This document shows positions 1-9,101 of a stretch of 64,000 nucleotides of DNA, one piece after another. Source of the stretch: Streptococcus ruminicola (lineage in GTDB: Bacteria > Bacillota > Bacilli > Lactobacillales > Streptococcaceae); the NCBI RefSeq assembly GCF_011387195.1, contig NZ_CP046919.1:1426001-1490000 (forward strand), written 5' to 3'. A program made the position numbers and the translations under genes. The notes beneath the pieces are model-generated. The model saw nothing but the letters and a program-made list of their open reading frames with translations. It was not told the origin of the DNA and made no database searches. The first letter of the stretch is position 1. Every line of letters begins with the position of its first letter.

Positions 1-177
1 CATATTTCACCGCAGATTGCTCTGATTTCTGCCGGTCAAAATAACCGCTACAAACATCCTCACCAAGAAACGCTTGAACGATTTCAAGCGCAAAATATGA
101 CCATTTACCGCACAGACCAACAAGGCGCCATCCGCTTTCGAGGACTGAAAACTTGGCACATTGAAACAGTGAGGTAA
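1..177 (+). CDS. comEC: ComEC C-terminal end (partial, cut by window start)
   Basis: This open frame runs from the first base to a TAA at 175-177 and gives 58 residues. They include SAGQNNRYKHPH and end in WHIETVR, which resembles the tail of the metallo-beta-lactamase-like domain that closes ComEC, the DNA-uptake channel of competent bacteria. HolA usually follows comEC in streptococci, and it does so here, which supports the call. Only the last part of the protein is visible, so integrity of the gene cannot be judged. Confidence 0.75.
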   Translation, partial: HISPQIALISAGQNNRYKHPHQETLERFQAQNMTIYRTDQQGAIRFRGLKTWHIETVR

Positions 178-290
178 AAGAGTGAAAATTAGCCAAAGAA
201 ATACATATTAATTTCTTACCAGTTTTAATTGAAGTATTAGAGTTAAAATTGAAAGCATACTAAAAACAGTAGTCGATTTGTGGCTGTTTT

Positions 291-299
291 TGTTATAAT
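291..299 (+). promoter_or_regulatory. Extended -10 promoter of holA (leaderless layout)
   Basis: TGTTATAAT is an extended -10 element whose last base is exactly six bases before the holA ATG. Transcription would start at or next to the ATG, and there is no Shine-Dalgarno sequence, so the mRNA is probably leaderless. No good -35 is visible at 17 bp. Confidence 0.65.
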
Positions 300-305
300 A
301 TCTTT

Positions 306-1343
306 ATGATTGCAATCGAAGAAATTGATAAATTACGAAAAGAAAATCTTAGCTTGATTACGGTTGTGACGGGTGAGGATTTGGGACAATTTTCTCAGCT
401 AAAAGAGCGTATGATGGAGCGCGTTGGCTATGATAAGGATGATTTGACTTATTCTTATTTTGATATGGCTGAGGTGGATTATCAGGATGCGGAGATGGAT
501 CTTGAAAGTTTGCCATTTTTTGCGGACCAAAAGGTGGTTATTTTTGATAATCTGCTTGACATCACGACAGCTAAGAAGTCTTATTTGGATGATAAGGCGC
601 TCAAACGTTTTGAGGCTTATTTGGAAAATCCTTTGGACACGACGCGCTTGATTATTTTTGCACCAGGGAAATTAGACGGCAAACGTCGCTTGGTGAAAAT
701 TCTTAAACGTGATGCACAGATTTTTGAAGCGAGTGAATTAAAAGAAGCAGAGCTAAAAACGTATTTTCAAAAATTAGCTCACAAAGAGAACTTAGTTTTT
801 GATTCTGGCGTTTTTGAGGCTTTGCTTTTAAAATCAAATTATGATTTCAGCGAGATTTTGAAAAACATTGCTTTTTTGAAATCTTATAAAAAAGATGGTC
901 ATATTACTTCAGAAGATATTAATCAAGCCATTCCGAAAACACTTCAGGATAATATTTTTGACTTGACGCAGTTTGTCTTGAATGGCAAAATCGACGAGGC
1001 GCGTGACTTGATTCGTGATTTGCGCTTGCAAGGTGAAGATGAAATCAAGCTTATTGCCATTATGCTTGGTCAATTCCGTACATTTTTACAGGTCAGCATT
1101 TTAGCCAGCCAAGGAAAAACAGAACAGCAGATGGTTGTTAGCCTGTCTGATTATCTTGGACGCCGTGTCAATCCTTATCAAGTTAAGTTCGCTGTGCGTG
1201 ATTCGCGGACTCTTTCTATGACTTTCTTGAAAAAAGCTATCGCTATTTTGATTGAGACGGACTATGCTATAAAAACTGGAACTTACGATAAAGATTATCT
1301 CTTTGATGTGGCTATTTTAAAAATCGCTCACGAGCATCGCTAA
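306..1343 (+). CDS. holA: DNA polymerase III delta subunit
   Basis: HolA is the clamp-loader subunit that opens the sliding clamp during chromosome replication, working with the DnaX protein encoded at 57789. The 345 residues have normal family length, with an AAA-like N-terminal half containing FFADQKVVIFDNL near residue 70 and an alpha-helical C-terminal half. The start is the ATG at 306, because MIAIEEI fits streptococcal homologues and the next methionine comes after conserved residues. No ribosome binding site precedes it and a -10 box ends six bases upstream, so translation may begin on a leaderless transcript. It follows comEC and precedes sodA, each probably with its own promoter. Confidence 0.92.
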   Translation: MIAIEEIDKLRKENLSLITVVTGEDLGQFSQLKERMMERVGYDKDDLTYSYFDMAEVDYQDAEMDLESLPFFADQKVVIFDNLLDITTAKKSYLDDKALKRFEAYLENPLDTTRLIIFAPGKLDGKRRLVKILKRDAQIFEASELKEAELKTYFQKLAHKENLVFDSGVFEALLLKSNYDFSEILKNIAFLKSYKKDGHITSEDINQAIPKTLQDNIFDLTQFVLNGKIDEARDLIRDLRLQGEDEIKLIAIMLGQFRTFLQVSILASQGKTEQQMVVSLSDYLGRRVNPYQVKFAVRDSRTLSMTFLKKAIAILIETDYAIKTGTYDKDYLFDVAILKIAHEHR

Positions 1344-1439
1344 AGGAATTAAAAAAATAACGGTCAAATAATTTGCTAGTTAGACTTGATTCTTATAAAA
1401 TGATGATAAGAAATAACGAAAAGAAAGAAGGTAACTAGC

Positions 1440-2051
1440 ATGGCTATTATTTTACCGGAACTACCATACGCATATGATGCACTTGAACCATACATTGATG
1501 CAGAAACAATGACATTGCATCATGACAAACATCACGCTACTTACGTAGCAAATGCAAATGCTGCACTTGAAAAACACCCTGAACTTGGAGAAGATTTGGA
1601 AGTTATCTTGGCAGATGTTGACAAGATTCCAGCTGACATTCGTCAAGCAGTGATTAACAACGGTGGTGGCGCTCTTAACCACTCACTTTTCTGGGAATTC
1701 TTGTCTCCAGAAAAACAAGAACCAACAGCAGATGTCCTAGCTGCGATTGAGGCTGCATTTGGTTCATTTGATAATTTTAAAGCTGAGTTTACAAAAGCTG
1801 CAACAACACGTTTTGGTTCAGGTTGGGCTTGGCTTGTCGTTAACAAAGATGGCAAACTTGAAGTAACCTCAACTGCTAACCAAGATACTCCACTTTCAGA
1901 AGGTAAGAAACCAATTCTTGCTCTTGATGTTTGGGAACATGCTTACTATCTCAAATATCGTAACGTTCGTCCAAATTACATCAAAGCATTCTTTGATATT
2001 ATCAACTGGGCAAAAGTTGCTGAATTGTATCAAGCAGCACTTGCTGATTAA
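1440..2051 (+). CDS. sodA: Manganese-type superoxide dismutase
   Basis: This enzyme converts superoxide to peroxide and oxygen in the cytoplasm. The 203-residue length is typical. The four metal ligands are visible: His27 in LHHDKHH, His81 in NHSLFWEF, and Asp163 and His167 in LDVWEHAYY. The start follows AAAGAAGG with good spacing. Codon choice is strongly biased, as expected for an abundant protein. It stands alone, closed by a terminator at 2081-2110. Manganese is inferred from the family and host; iron or cambialistic use cannot be excluded. Confidence 0.95.
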   Translation: MAIILPELPYAYDALEPYIDAETMTLHHDKHHATYVANANAALEKHPELGEDLEVILADVDKIPADIRQAVINNGGGALNHSLFWEFLSPEKQEPTADVLAAIEAAFGSFDNFKAEFTKAATTRFGSGWAWLVVNKDGKLEVTSTANQDTPLSEGKKPILALDVWEHAYYLKYRNVRPNYIKAFFDIINWAKVAELYQAALAD

Positions 2052-2080
2052 TTTTTATTATCATAGCACTCTCTAATCTA

Positions 2081-2110
2081 AGAGGATAGGCACAGCTCTA
2101 TCCTCTTTTT
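2081..2110 (+). terminator. Terminator after sodA
   Basis: AGAGGATAG pairs with CTATCCTCT and is followed by a T run, forming a typical intrinsic terminator. Confidence 0.85.
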
Positions 2111-2156
2111 ATGTCGCAAATATGATATAATAGCAAGGAATAGGGAGGAATTTTGC

Positions 2157-2882
2157 ATGTCAGGACATAATAAATGGAGCAAAATTAAAAACAAAAAAGG
2201 TGAAGCAGATGCTAAACGTGGAGCAATTTTTAATAAATTGTCACGTGAAATTTTTGTAGCTGCTAAAGCTGGTGGTGGCGACCCATCAATGAACGCTAGC
2301 CTTCGCATGGTTTTGGATAAAGCGCGTGCGGCTAACATGCCAAAAGACAACATTAATCGTGCTATCAAAAAGGCAACTGATGTTGGCGATACAACAAACT
2401 ATGATGAAATCACTTATGAAGGCTATGGACCTGGTGGAGTAGCTATTCTCGTTCACACACTAACTGACAATAAAAAACGTACAGATGCGAACATGCACAC
2501 TATTTTCACACGTAATGGTGGTAACATGGGTTCAACTGGTTCAGTTGCTTACATGTTTGACCGTAAAGGTTACATTGTCATTGACCGTGAAAATTTGGAC
2601 TTGGACGAAGACAGCATGCTTGAGTTGATTTTGGATGCTGGGGCAGAAGATTTGAAAACATCAGATGATGTCTTTGAAATCTTCACTGAACCAAAAGAAT
2701 TTCCAGCTGTTAAAGAAGCTTTGCAAGCACAAAATTTTGAATTCGCGCAAGCTCAACTTAGCATGATCCCACAAAACTACGTTAGTCTTGATGCAGAACA
2801 AGCAGACATTTTGGAAACATTGGTTGATAAACTCGAAGACGACGATGACGTTCAAGATGTTTACACCAACATGGCTGATTAA
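2157..2882 (+). CDS. yebC: YebC-type translation/transcription factor
   Basis: The 241-residue protein begins MSGHNKWSKIKNKKG, the signature of the YebC/TACO1 family and distinct from the YeeN-type paralogue of streptococci. Family members were described as DNA-binding regulators, and more recent work on the family links YebC to relief of ribosome stalling on proline-rich stretches. I cannot tell the role from this sequence. A TGATATAAT promoter lies about 30 bp upstream and GGGAGG precedes the start with a rather long ten-base spacing. The acidic C terminus, EDDDDVQDVYTNMAD, is typical. It is monocistronic, ending in a hairpin terminator shared with queA. Confidence 0.92.
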   Translation: MSGHNKWSKIKNKKGEADAKRGAIFNKLSREIFVAAKAGGGDPSMNASLRMVLDKARAANMPKDNINRAIKKATDVGDTTNYDEITYEGYGPGGVAILVHTLTDNKKRTDANMHTIFTRNGGNMGSTGSVAYMFDRKGYIVIDRENLDLDEDSMLELILDAGAEDLKTSDDVFEIFTEPKEFPAVKEALQAQNFEFAQAQLSMIPQNYVSLDAEQADILETLVDKLEDDDDVQDVYTNMAD

Positions 2883-2887
2883 TAATG

Positions 2888-2922
2888 AAAAAAGAACTTC
2901 GAATTTTTTCGAAGTTCTTTTT
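2888..2922. terminator. Bidirectional terminator between yebC and queA
   Basis: AAAAAGAACTTCGAA and its complement flank a four-base loop, with A and T runs outside, so the hairpin can stop transcription from both sides. Confidence 0.85.
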
Positions 2923-2933
2923 AAGTAATTTTG

Positions 2934-3962
2934 TTATTTAACAAACATGGCATCGCCAAAGCTAAAGAAGCGGTAGCGTTCATCGATGGCGTGTTGGTAA
3001 GCTTCTAGGACGAATTCACGTCCGGCAAAGGCTGAAACCAACATCACAAGTGTTGATTTTGGTAAGTGGAAGTTTGTTGAAAAGGCATCAACTACTTTGA
3101 ACTCATAACCTGGTTTGATGAAGATATTTGTCCAACCGCTATCTGCTTTGATTTCGCCGTTGAATTTTGAACCGATGGTTTCAAGGGTACGAATTGATGT
3201 TGTTCCAACTGCAACAACACGTCCACCAGAAGCTTTTACGTCGCGAAGGGTTTGGGCAGCTTCTTCAGATAAGCGGTAGAATTCAGAGTGCATTTCGTGT
3301 TCTTCGACATTGTCAACAGAAACTGGACGGAATGTTCCAAGTCCAACGTGAAGTGTCACGTAGACAAGTTTCACGCCTTTGGCTTCTATTTTTTCAAGCA
3401 ATTCTTTGGTGAAGTGAAGTCCAGCAGTTGGGGCTGCAGCAGAGCCATTTTCTTTGGCATAAACAGTTTGGTAACGGTCTGGGTCATCCAATTTTTCGTG
3501 AATGTATGGTGGAAGTGGCATTTCACCAAGGCTTTCCAAAACTTCAAGGAAGATGCCGTCGTAATCAAACTCAACAATACGACCACCGTGATCCAATTCT
3601 TCAACGACAGTAGCAGTCAAACGTCCATCACCGAAAGAAACTTTAGCTCCGACACGAAGACGTTTTGCTGGTTTGGCAAGAACTTCCCATTTATCCCCTT
3701 CAGTATTTTTCAAAAGAAGCAATTCAACGTGACCGTGTGTATCAGGTTTTTCACCGTAAAGACGAGCTGGAAGAACGCGTGTGTTGTTCATGACAAGAGC
3801 GTCACCAGGATTTAGCTCATCAAGAATGTGGTCGAAGTGTGCATCAACCATCTCGTGAGTATTGCGGTCAATAACCAAAAGTTTAGAACTGTCTCGTTTT
3901 TCAAGAGGAGTTTGTGCGATTAACTCCTCTGGTAAATTAAAATCAAAATCGTTGGTATTCAT
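2934..3962 (-). CDS. queA: tRNA preQ1(34) S-adenosylmethionine ribosyltransferase-isomerase
   Basis: QueA transfers the ribosyl part of S-adenosylmethionine to preQ1 at the wobble base of GUN-anticodon tRNAs, making epoxyqueuosine. The 342 residues begin [29 protein letters not shown], and the motifs [12 protein letters not shown] and [14 protein letters not shown] [13 protein letters not shown] are characteristic. The start follows TAAGGACATATT on the minus strand, with a TATAAT about 15 bases further up. It is transcribed alone and ends at the shared terminator with yebC. Other queuosine genes are not in this window. Confidence 0.95.
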   Translation of the reverse strand: MNTNDFDFNLPEELIAQTPLEKRDSSKLLVIDRNTHEMVDAHFDHILDELNPGDALVMNNTRVLPARLYGEKPDTHGHVELLLLKNTEGDKWEVLAKPAKRLRVGAKVSFGDGRLTATVVEELDHGGRIVEFDYDGIFLEVLESLGEMPLPPYIHEKLDDPDRYQTVYAKENGSAAAPTAGLHFTKELLEKIEAKGVKLVYVTLHVGLGTFRPVSVDNVEEHEMHSEFYRLSEEAAQTLRDVKASGGRVVAVGTTSIRTLETIGSKFNGEIKADSGWTNIFIKPGYEFKVVDAFSTNFHLPKSTLVMLVSAFAGREFVLEAYQHAIDERYRFFSFGDAMFVK

Positions 3963-4121
3963 AATATGTCCTTAATAATTATATTCTCAACTTTACATTA
4001 TAACACGAGAAATCTTTTCCGTCATCTGGTCGAGTTTTAATTGTAACTATTCTAAAGAGATGTTATAATGAAAGCAATTGGGGAAAACGCTTAAAAATTT
4101 ATGGAAAGTGATGAAAAATAG

Positions 4122-4628
4122 ATGAAAGAAAAATTTGGAGATTACGCAAAATCCATCGTCTATGGTGGTATGGATGGTATTGTAACAACCTTTGCGGTTG
4201 TTGCTGGTGCGGTCGGTGGAAATCTTGGTATCACACCAATTGTTATACTTGGTTTTTCAAATCTACTAGCTGACGGTTTTTCAATGGCTGTTGGTGATTA
4301 TCTGAGCTCGACGACTGAAGAATCAGTGGTTAAGGGTAAAGCCATAAAAAATGCAGGTGCAACATTTGTTTCATTTATCTTTTTTGGTTTGATTCCTCTT
4401 TTGTCTTATCTTTTGATTAACGTCTTTAGCATTTTCAAAGTCCATACTTTTATGATGGCTTGTATTTTGGTGTCACTTGCCTTAACCCTTTTAGGTTTTG
4501 TCAAAGCTTTGATAACAAAGAAAAGCAAATTCAAAGAAATTTTTAGAACGCTACTGATTGGCTTAATTGCTGCGCTGTTTGCTTATTATGTTGGTGACTT
4601 TTTAGGGCAGTTAGCTGGAACTAGATAA
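4122..4628 (+). CDS. Short VIT1/CCC1-family iron/manganese transporter
   Basis: The N terminus, YAKSIVYGGMDGIVTTFAVVAGAVGG, and the following LADGFSMAVGDYLSS are the first two conserved helices of the VIT1/CCC1 family, which moves ferrous iron or manganese across membranes. About five membrane segments are predictable in 168 residues. Many family members exceed 220 residues and carry a cytoplasmic metal-binding helical domain between helices 2 and 3. Here that domain is almost absent, being replaced by roughly 20 residues (TTEESVVKGKAIKNAG). The gene has its own TGTTATAAT promoter at 4061-4069 and its own terminator. Substrate is inferred from the family only. Confidence 0.8.
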   Translation: MKEKFGDYAKSIVYGGMDGIVTTFAVVAGAVGGNLGITPIVILGFSNLLADGFSMAVGDYLSSTTEESVVKGKAIKNAGATFVSFIFFGLIPLLSYLLINVFSIFKVHTFMMACILVSLALTLLGFVKALITKKSKFKEIFRTLLIGLIAALFAYYVGDFLGQLAGTR

Positions 4629-4634
4629 AAAATC

Positions 4635-4666
4635 AAAGTCTGAGATTTGTTCTCAGACTTTTTTTA
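4635..4666 (+). terminator. Terminator after the VIT-family gene
   Basis: AAAGTCTGAGA and TCTCAGACTTT flank a five-base loop and a run of Ts follows. Confidence 0.85.
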
Positions 4667-4677
4667 GAACATTTTTC

Positions 4678-4706
4678 TTGACAATAATTGGTATATACCA
4701 TATAAT
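4678..4706 (+). promoter_or_regulatory. nagB promoter
   Basis: TTGACA at 4678-4683 and TATAAT at 4701-4706 are separated by 17 bp, a consensus sigma-A promoter. The spacer holds the first operator dyad. Confidence 0.85.
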
Positions 4707-4732
4707 GATTTTAGATAAGTGGTATATACCAA
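4688..4732. promoter_or_regulatory. Two GntR/NagR-type operator dyads before nagB
   Basis: TGGTATATACCA occurs twice as a perfect 12-bp palindrome, at 4689-4700 inside the promoter spacer and at 4720-4731 just after the expected transcription start. The copies are 31 bp apart, close to three helical turns. The sequence resembles sites of NagR, the GntR-family repressor of amino-sugar genes in streptococci (family knowledge). The regulator gene is not in the window. Confidence 0.7.
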
Positions 4733-4762
4733 AAAAACAAAAAGTAAGAATGGGGAAGTGTC

Positions 4763-5467
4763 ATGAAAGTAATTCGTGTTAATAATCAAGTTGAAGGTGG
4801 AAAAAATGCTTTTGAACTGTTGAAAGCGGAAATGGAAAATGGTATTAAGACACTTGGTCTTGCGACCGGTAGCACACCTTTGTCATTTTATAATGAGCTA
4901 GCAAATAGTGACCTTGATTTTTCAGAAATGACAAGTATTAATCTGGATGAATATGTTGGTTTGGCTGCTGAAAATGACCAAAGTTATCACCATTTTATGC
5001 AGGAAAATCTATTCCAATACAAACCTTTCAAGGAAAGTTTTTTGCCAAATGGTTTAGCTACAGACTTGCAAGCAGAAGCTAAGCATTATGACCAAATTAT
5101 TGCTGAGCATCTGATTGATTTTCAAATTTTAGGAATTGGGCGAAATGGTCATATTGGATTTAACGAGCCAGGGACTCCGTTTGACATGACAACACATATC
5201 GTTGATTTAACGCAGGATACGATTGAAGCAAATAGTCGTTTCTTTGACAGCATGGAAGAAGTGCCAAAACAAGCTATTTCAATGGGAATTCACTCAATCA
5301 TGCAATCAAAAATGGTTGTTTTAATGGCTTATGGCAAGGATAAAGCTGACGCTATCAATCAAATGATTAATGGTCCAATCAGCGAAGATTTGCCAGCAAG
5401 CGTTCTTCAAAATCACCCAAATGTTGTAGTAATTGTTGATGAGGCTGCAGCGAGTGAATTAGACTAA
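4763..5467 (+). CDS. nagB: Glucosamine-6-phosphate deaminase
   Basis: NagB converts glucosamine-6-phosphate to fructose-6-phosphate and ammonia, feeding amino sugars into glycolysis. The 234 residues contain [11 protein letters not shown] near residue 35, NLDEYVGL near 66 and the active-site [17 protein letters not shown] near 128. Length matches Gram-positive NagB, which lacks the longer C-terminal tail of the E. coli enzyme. The start ATG follows a modest GGGGAAGTG site. Two operator dyads in and behind the promoter indicate repression when amino sugars are absent. The next gene, rsuA, begins 32 bases later but has its own promoter. Confidence 0.95.
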   Translation: MKVIRVNNQVEGGKNAFELLKAEMENGIKTLGLATGSTPLSFYNELANSDLDFSEMTSINLDEYVGLAAENDQSYHHFMQENLFQYKPFKESFLPNGLATDLQAEAKHYDQIIAEHLIDFQILGIGRNGHIGFNEPGTPFDMTTHIVDLTQDTIEANSRFFDSMEEVPKQAISMGIHSIMQSKMVVLMAYGKDKADAINQMINGPISEDLPASVLQNHPNVVVIVDEAAASELD

Positions 5468-5484
5468 AAAATTGCTTCAGAACA

Positions 5485-5499
5485 TGGTAAAATAGGAGC
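5485..5499 (+). promoter_or_regulatory. Extended -10 promoter of rsuA (leaderless layout)
   Basis: TGGTAAAAT ends six bases before the rsuA ATG. An AGGAG lies only one base from the ATG, too close to act as a normal ribosome binding site, so a leaderless mRNA is likely. Confidence 0.55.
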
Positions 5500-6216
5500 A
5501 TGCGTTTAGATAAATTGTTAGGACAGGCGGGCTTTGGCTCAAGAAATCAAGTTAAAAAACTCATCAGAAGTCGTCAAGTTTATGTGGATGGCAGGCTAGC
5601 TGAGGCAGACAATTTGAATGTTGAGCCAAGTCTGCAAGAGATAACTGTTTCGGGAAAACAGGTTACACTATCTACAGAAAAATATTTCATTTTAAATAAG
5701 CCAGCAGGTGTTGTTTCTGCGGTGTCTGATAAAGAACATCAAACGGTCATTGATTTGATTGCAGAATCCGACCGAGTGCCAAAACTCTACCCAGTTGGAA
5801 GATTAGACCGCGACACGGAAGGCTTTCTTCTGATTACTAATAACGGTCCACTTGGCTACCGCATGCTTCATCCAAAATACCATGTCACAAAGACTTATTA
5901 CGTCGAAGTTAATGGACGCTTAGCAGATGATGCGTCAGTATTTTTTAAAAATGGTGTGACCTTTGATGACGGAACGGTTTGTAAACCTGCTAATCTTGAG
6001 ATTATCGAGGCAAGTTCTGAAAAAAGCTCCGCTTATATCTCGATTGCAGAAGGAAAATTTCATCAGGTTAAGAAAATGTTTTTAGCTTATGGCGTCAAGG
6101 TGACCTACCTCAAACGAATGACCTTTGGTGAATTTGAACTTGGCGATTTACCAACAGGAAACTATCGTGAACTAACTATAAATGAAAAAGAAATCTTGAA
6201 AAATTATTTGGATTAA
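5500..6216 (+). CDS. rsuA: 16S rRNA pseudouridine synthase, RsuA family
   Basis: The 238-residue protein has an N-terminal S4 RNA-binding domain (MRLDKLLGQAGFGSRNQVKKLI, residues 1-60) and a pseudouridine synthase core with the catalytic aspartate at about residue 103 in PVGRLDRDTEGFLL. RsuA-type enzymes modify a single uridine in small-subunit rRNA. The start is fixed by the family N terminus MRLDK. A TGGTAAAAT box ends six bases before it, so this gene probably starts as a leaderless transcript independent of nagB. RluB/RluE-type specificity for 23S rRNA is less likely given length and the S4 sequence, but cannot be excluded. Confidence 0.88.
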   Translation: MRLDKLLGQAGFGSRNQVKKLIRSRQVYVDGRLAEADNLNVEPSLQEITVSGKQVTLSTEKYFILNKPAGVVSAVSDKEHQTVIDLIAESDRVPKLYPVGRLDRDTEGFLLITNNGPLGYRMLHPKYHVTKTYYVEVNGRLADDASVFFKNGVTFDDGTVCKPANLEIIEASSEKSSAYISIAEGKFHQVKKMFLAYGVKVTYLKRMTFGEFELGDLPTGNYRELTINEKEILKNYLD

Positions 6217-6236
6217 TCCAAAGTTTTTCAGGATTT

Positions 6237-6246
6237 TTTTCGAATA
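6237..6246 (+). promoter_or_regulatory. Candidate ComX (SigX) cin-box before coiA
   Basis: TTTTCGAATA lies 20 bases before the coiA start. It differs by one base from the TACGAATA core read by the competence sigma factor ComX in streptococci. A run of Ts precedes it, as at other cin-boxes. Confidence 0.55.
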
Positions 6247-6265
6247 AAGAAGTAGGAGGTTTACT

Positions 6266-7228
6266 ATGCTGTCTGCGCTTGATGAAAATGGAAAATTAGT
6301 TTCTTTGTTAGATGAAATACCGAAACGGCAAGCTTTTACTTGTCCAGCCTGTCATTCACCAGTTCGACTGAGACATGGTCAGATTATGCGTCCGCATTTT
6401 GCTCATGTGTCTTTGCAGAATTGTGATTTTTATAGTGAAAATGAAAGTGACGAGCACCTAGGGTTAAAAGCGGAGCTGTATCGCAGCATTTCGCGAACAG
6501 ATGAAGTTGTTATTGAAAAGATTTTGCCTGAACTAGGGCAGGTGGCAGATTTATTTGTAAATGATAAGCTAGCTCTTGAGGTGCAGTGCTCACGTTTATC
6601 CGAAAAACGACTTAGACAACGAACGATTTCATATCAAAATGCAGGCTATTCTGTCCTCTGGCTTTTAGGTGAGAAATTGTGGCTTCGTCATCATTTAACG
6701 CCGTTACATCGCCAGTTCCTTTATTTTTCGCAGAATATGGGCTTTCACATGTGGGAATTAGATTTAAAGAAATCGGAGATACGGCTTAATTATCTTATTT
6801 ATGAGGATTTGCATGGGCAGGTTCATTATTTGACAAAGTCGTGTGCTTTTTCGGCTGATGTCATGGCATTTTTACGACTTCCTTATCAAAGACAAACTTT
6901 GTCTGCATATCAAGTCACTCAAGATTCAAAGATAACGTCTTACATTCAAAAGCAGCTCATCGCTCGAAATTCTCGTTGGTTAAAACGTCAAGAAGAGGCA
7001 TATCTAAAGGGAAAAAATCTCCTTACTCAATCTTTGTCGGAATTTTATCCGCAAGTGAAACCACCTGAATTTAAGGAAGGATTTTGTCAGATTAAGCAAG
7101 ATTTGACAGCATTTTACAAGATTTTTGAGGATTATTATCAAAATCAAGGCCAAAAACGAATTCAAATGCTTTACCCACCAGCATATTATGGTAGAATGGT
7201 TAATAATACCCAGAAAAGGAGAAAATGA
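6266..7228 (+). CDS. coiA: Competence protein CoiA
   Basis: CoiA is made late in competence and is needed for transformation, probably by helping DprA and RecA handle incoming single strands. The 320 residues begin [20 protein letters not shown] and contain a zinc-ribbon-like [13 protein letters not shown] (about residues 26-38), then PHFAH and the nuclease-like region with [28 protein letters not shown] and the Q-rich stretch after it. A cin-box-like TTCGAATA precedes it, so expression likely depends on ComX. Its stop overlaps the pepF start by one base, as is common in this genus. Confidence 0.92.
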   Translation: MLSALDENGKLVSLLDEIPKRQAFTCPACHSPVRLRHGQIMRPHFAHVSLQNCDFYSENESDEHLGLKAELYRSISRTDEVVIEKILPELGQVADLFVNDKLALEVQCSRLSEKRLRQRTISYQNAGYSVLWLLGEKLWLRHHLTPLHRQFLYFSQNMGFHMWELDLKKSEIRLNYLIYEDLHGQVHYLTKSCAFSADVMAFLRLPYQRQTLSAYQVTQDSKITSYIQKQLIARNSRWLKRQEEAYLKGKNLLTQSLSEFYPQVKPPEFKEGFCQIKQDLTAFYKIFEDYYQNQGQKRIQMLYPPAYYGRMVNNTQKRRK

Positions 7229-9030
7229 TGTCAGATAATCGTAGTCATATTGATGAAAAGTATAAATGGGATTTGAGTACTGTCTTTGCAACAGATGATG
7301 CTTGGGAAGAAGCACTAGCTGAGCTTGATTCAGATTTAGAAGATGCTAAAAAATTTAAAGGGCACTTGATTGAATCAAGTAAGACTTTGCTCGATATCAC
7401 TGAAAGTTATCTTGAATTGTCACGCCGCTTGGAAAAAGTTTATGTCTATGCGTCAATGAAAAATGACCAAGATACAACAGTTGCTAAATACCAAGAATTT
7501 GAAGCAAAAGCAACAACACTTTACGCCAAATACAGCGAAGTTTTTGCATTTTATGAACCAGAATTGATGCAATTATCTCAAGATGATTTCGCTAAATTTG
7601 TGGCTGAAACACCAGCACTTTCAGATTATGCTCATTTCTTTGAAAAACTTTTCAAACGTCAAGCACACGTCTTGTCACAAAAAGAAGAAGAGTTGCTAGC
7701 AGGTGCTCACGAAATCTTTGGTGCAGCTGGAGAGACTTTTGAAATTCTAGATAATGCTGACATTGTCTTTCCTGTTGTTTTGGATGAAGAGGGCAATGAA
7801 GTTCAACTAACACATGGTAACTTCATCAGTCTTTTGGAATCAAAAAATCGCGATGTTCGAAAAGCGGCTTACGAAGCTATGTATGCTACGTATGAACAAT
7901 ATCAACATACTTATGCCAAAACACTTCAAACAAATGTAAAAGTTCATAACTTTGATGCTCGTGTTCACCATTTCAAATCAGCGCGTGAAGCAGCACTTTC
8001 AGCAAACTTCATTCCTGAATCTGTCTACGATACTTTGATTGAACGCGTGAATGCACACTTGCCATTGCTTCATCGCTATGTGGAACTTCGTAAGAAAGTT
8101 CTTAAACTTGATGATTTGAAAATGTATGATATTCATACACCTTTGTCTGAAATGGATATGAGTTTCACTTACGAGGAAGCTTTGAAAAAAGCAGAAGAGG
8201 TTTTGTCTGTCTTTGGTAAAGATTATTCAGAACGTGTTCATCGAGCTTTCACAGAACGCTGGATTGACGTTAATGTCAACAAAGGAAAACGTTCAGGAGC
8301 TTATTCTGGTGGGGCTTATGATACAAATGCCTTTATGCTTTTGAACTGGCAAGATACACTTGATAATCTTTTCACTTTGGTACACGAAACAGGGCACAGC
8401 CTTCATTCTACTTTTACGCGTGAAACTCAACCATACGTTTACGGTGATTACAGTATTTTCTTGGCTGAAATTGCTTCAACGACGAATGAAAATATCTTAA
8501 CAGAAACACTTTTGAAAGAAGTTGACGATGATAAAGCTCGCTTTGCGATTTTGAATCATTTCTTGGATGGTTTCAAAGGAACAATCTTCCGTCAAGCACA
8601 GTTTGCAGAGTTTGAAGATATGATTCATAAAGCAGATCAAGCTGGTGAAGTATTGACAAGTGAATACCTTAACAATCTTTATGCAGACCTAAATGAAAAA
8701 TATTACGGACTCAGTAAAGAAGATAATCCAGAAATTCAATACGAATGGGCACGCATTCCGCATTTCTACTATAATTACTATGTCTATCAATACTCTACAG
8801 GATTTGCAGCAGCAAGTTATCTAGCTGATAAAGTGGTTCACGGTACACAAGTTGATATCGACCGTTACCTTGATTACCTCAAGGCTGGTAATTCTGATTA
8901 CCCACTTAATGTGATTGAAAAAGCTGGAGTTGATATGACAAGCAGTGATTATTTGGATGCTGCATTCAAGATTTTTGAAGAGCGTCTAAATGAATTAGAA
9001 ACTTTGGTCGAAAAAGGAGCACACCTTTAA
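7228..9030 (+). CDS. pepF: Oligoendopeptidase F
   Basis: PepF is a cytoplasmic M3-family zinc peptidase that cuts peptides of roughly 7-17 residues. The zinc motif HETGH is at residues 386-390, followed by the downstream glutamate in [11 protein letters not shown]. The 600-residue length is normal. Two in-frame ATGs occur at 7225 and 7228. The second is chosen because AAAAGGAG then has a six-base spacing. The start overlaps the coiA stop by one base, so it is partly cotranscribed with a competence gene. A terminator follows at 9040-9068. Confidence 0.93.
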   Translation: MSDNRSHIDEKYKWDLSTVFATDDAWEEALAELDSDLEDAKKFKGHLIESSKTLLDITESYLELSRRLEKVYVYASMKNDQDTTVAKYQEFEAKATTLYAKYSEVFAFYEPELMQLSQDDFAKFVAETPALSDYAHFFEKLFKRQAHVLSQKEEELLAGAHEIFGAAGETFEILDNADIVFPVVLDEEGNEVQLTHGNFISLLESKNRDVRKAAYEAMYATYEQYQHTYAKTLQTNVKVHNFDARVHHFKSAREAALSANFIPESVYDTLIERVNAHLPLLHRYVELRKKVLKLDDLKMYDIHTPLSEMDMSFTYEEALKKAEEVLSVFGKDYSERVHRAFTERWIDVNVNKGKRSGAYSGGAYDTNAFMLLNWQDTLDNLFTLVHETGHSLHSTFTRETQPYVYGDYSIFLAEIASTTNENILTETLLKEVDDDKARFAILNHFLDGFKGTIFRQAQFAEFEDMIHKADQAGEVLTSEYLNNLYADLNEKYYGLSKEDNPEIQYEWARIPHFYYNYYVYQYSTGFAAASYLADKVVHGTQVDIDRYLDYLKAGNSDYPLNVIEKAGVDMTSSDYLDAAFKIFEERLNELETLVEKGAHL

Positions 9031-9039
9031 AATGCTTTA

Positions 9040-9068
9040 TGAGGTTGGATATTCCAGCCTCGTTTTTT
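9040..9068 (+). terminator. Terminator after pepF
   Basis: GAGGTTGG and CCAGCCTC flank a five-base loop, followed by six Ts. Confidence 0.8.
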
Positions 9069-9101
9069 ATGTTATAATGGAAAAAATTTGGAGGTGCTGG
9101 C

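Noticed and set aside
3288..3815. 175-codon open frame antisense to queA
   Set aside because: Cysteine-, tryptophan- and phenylalanine-rich composition without family likeness; queA on the other strand is certain.
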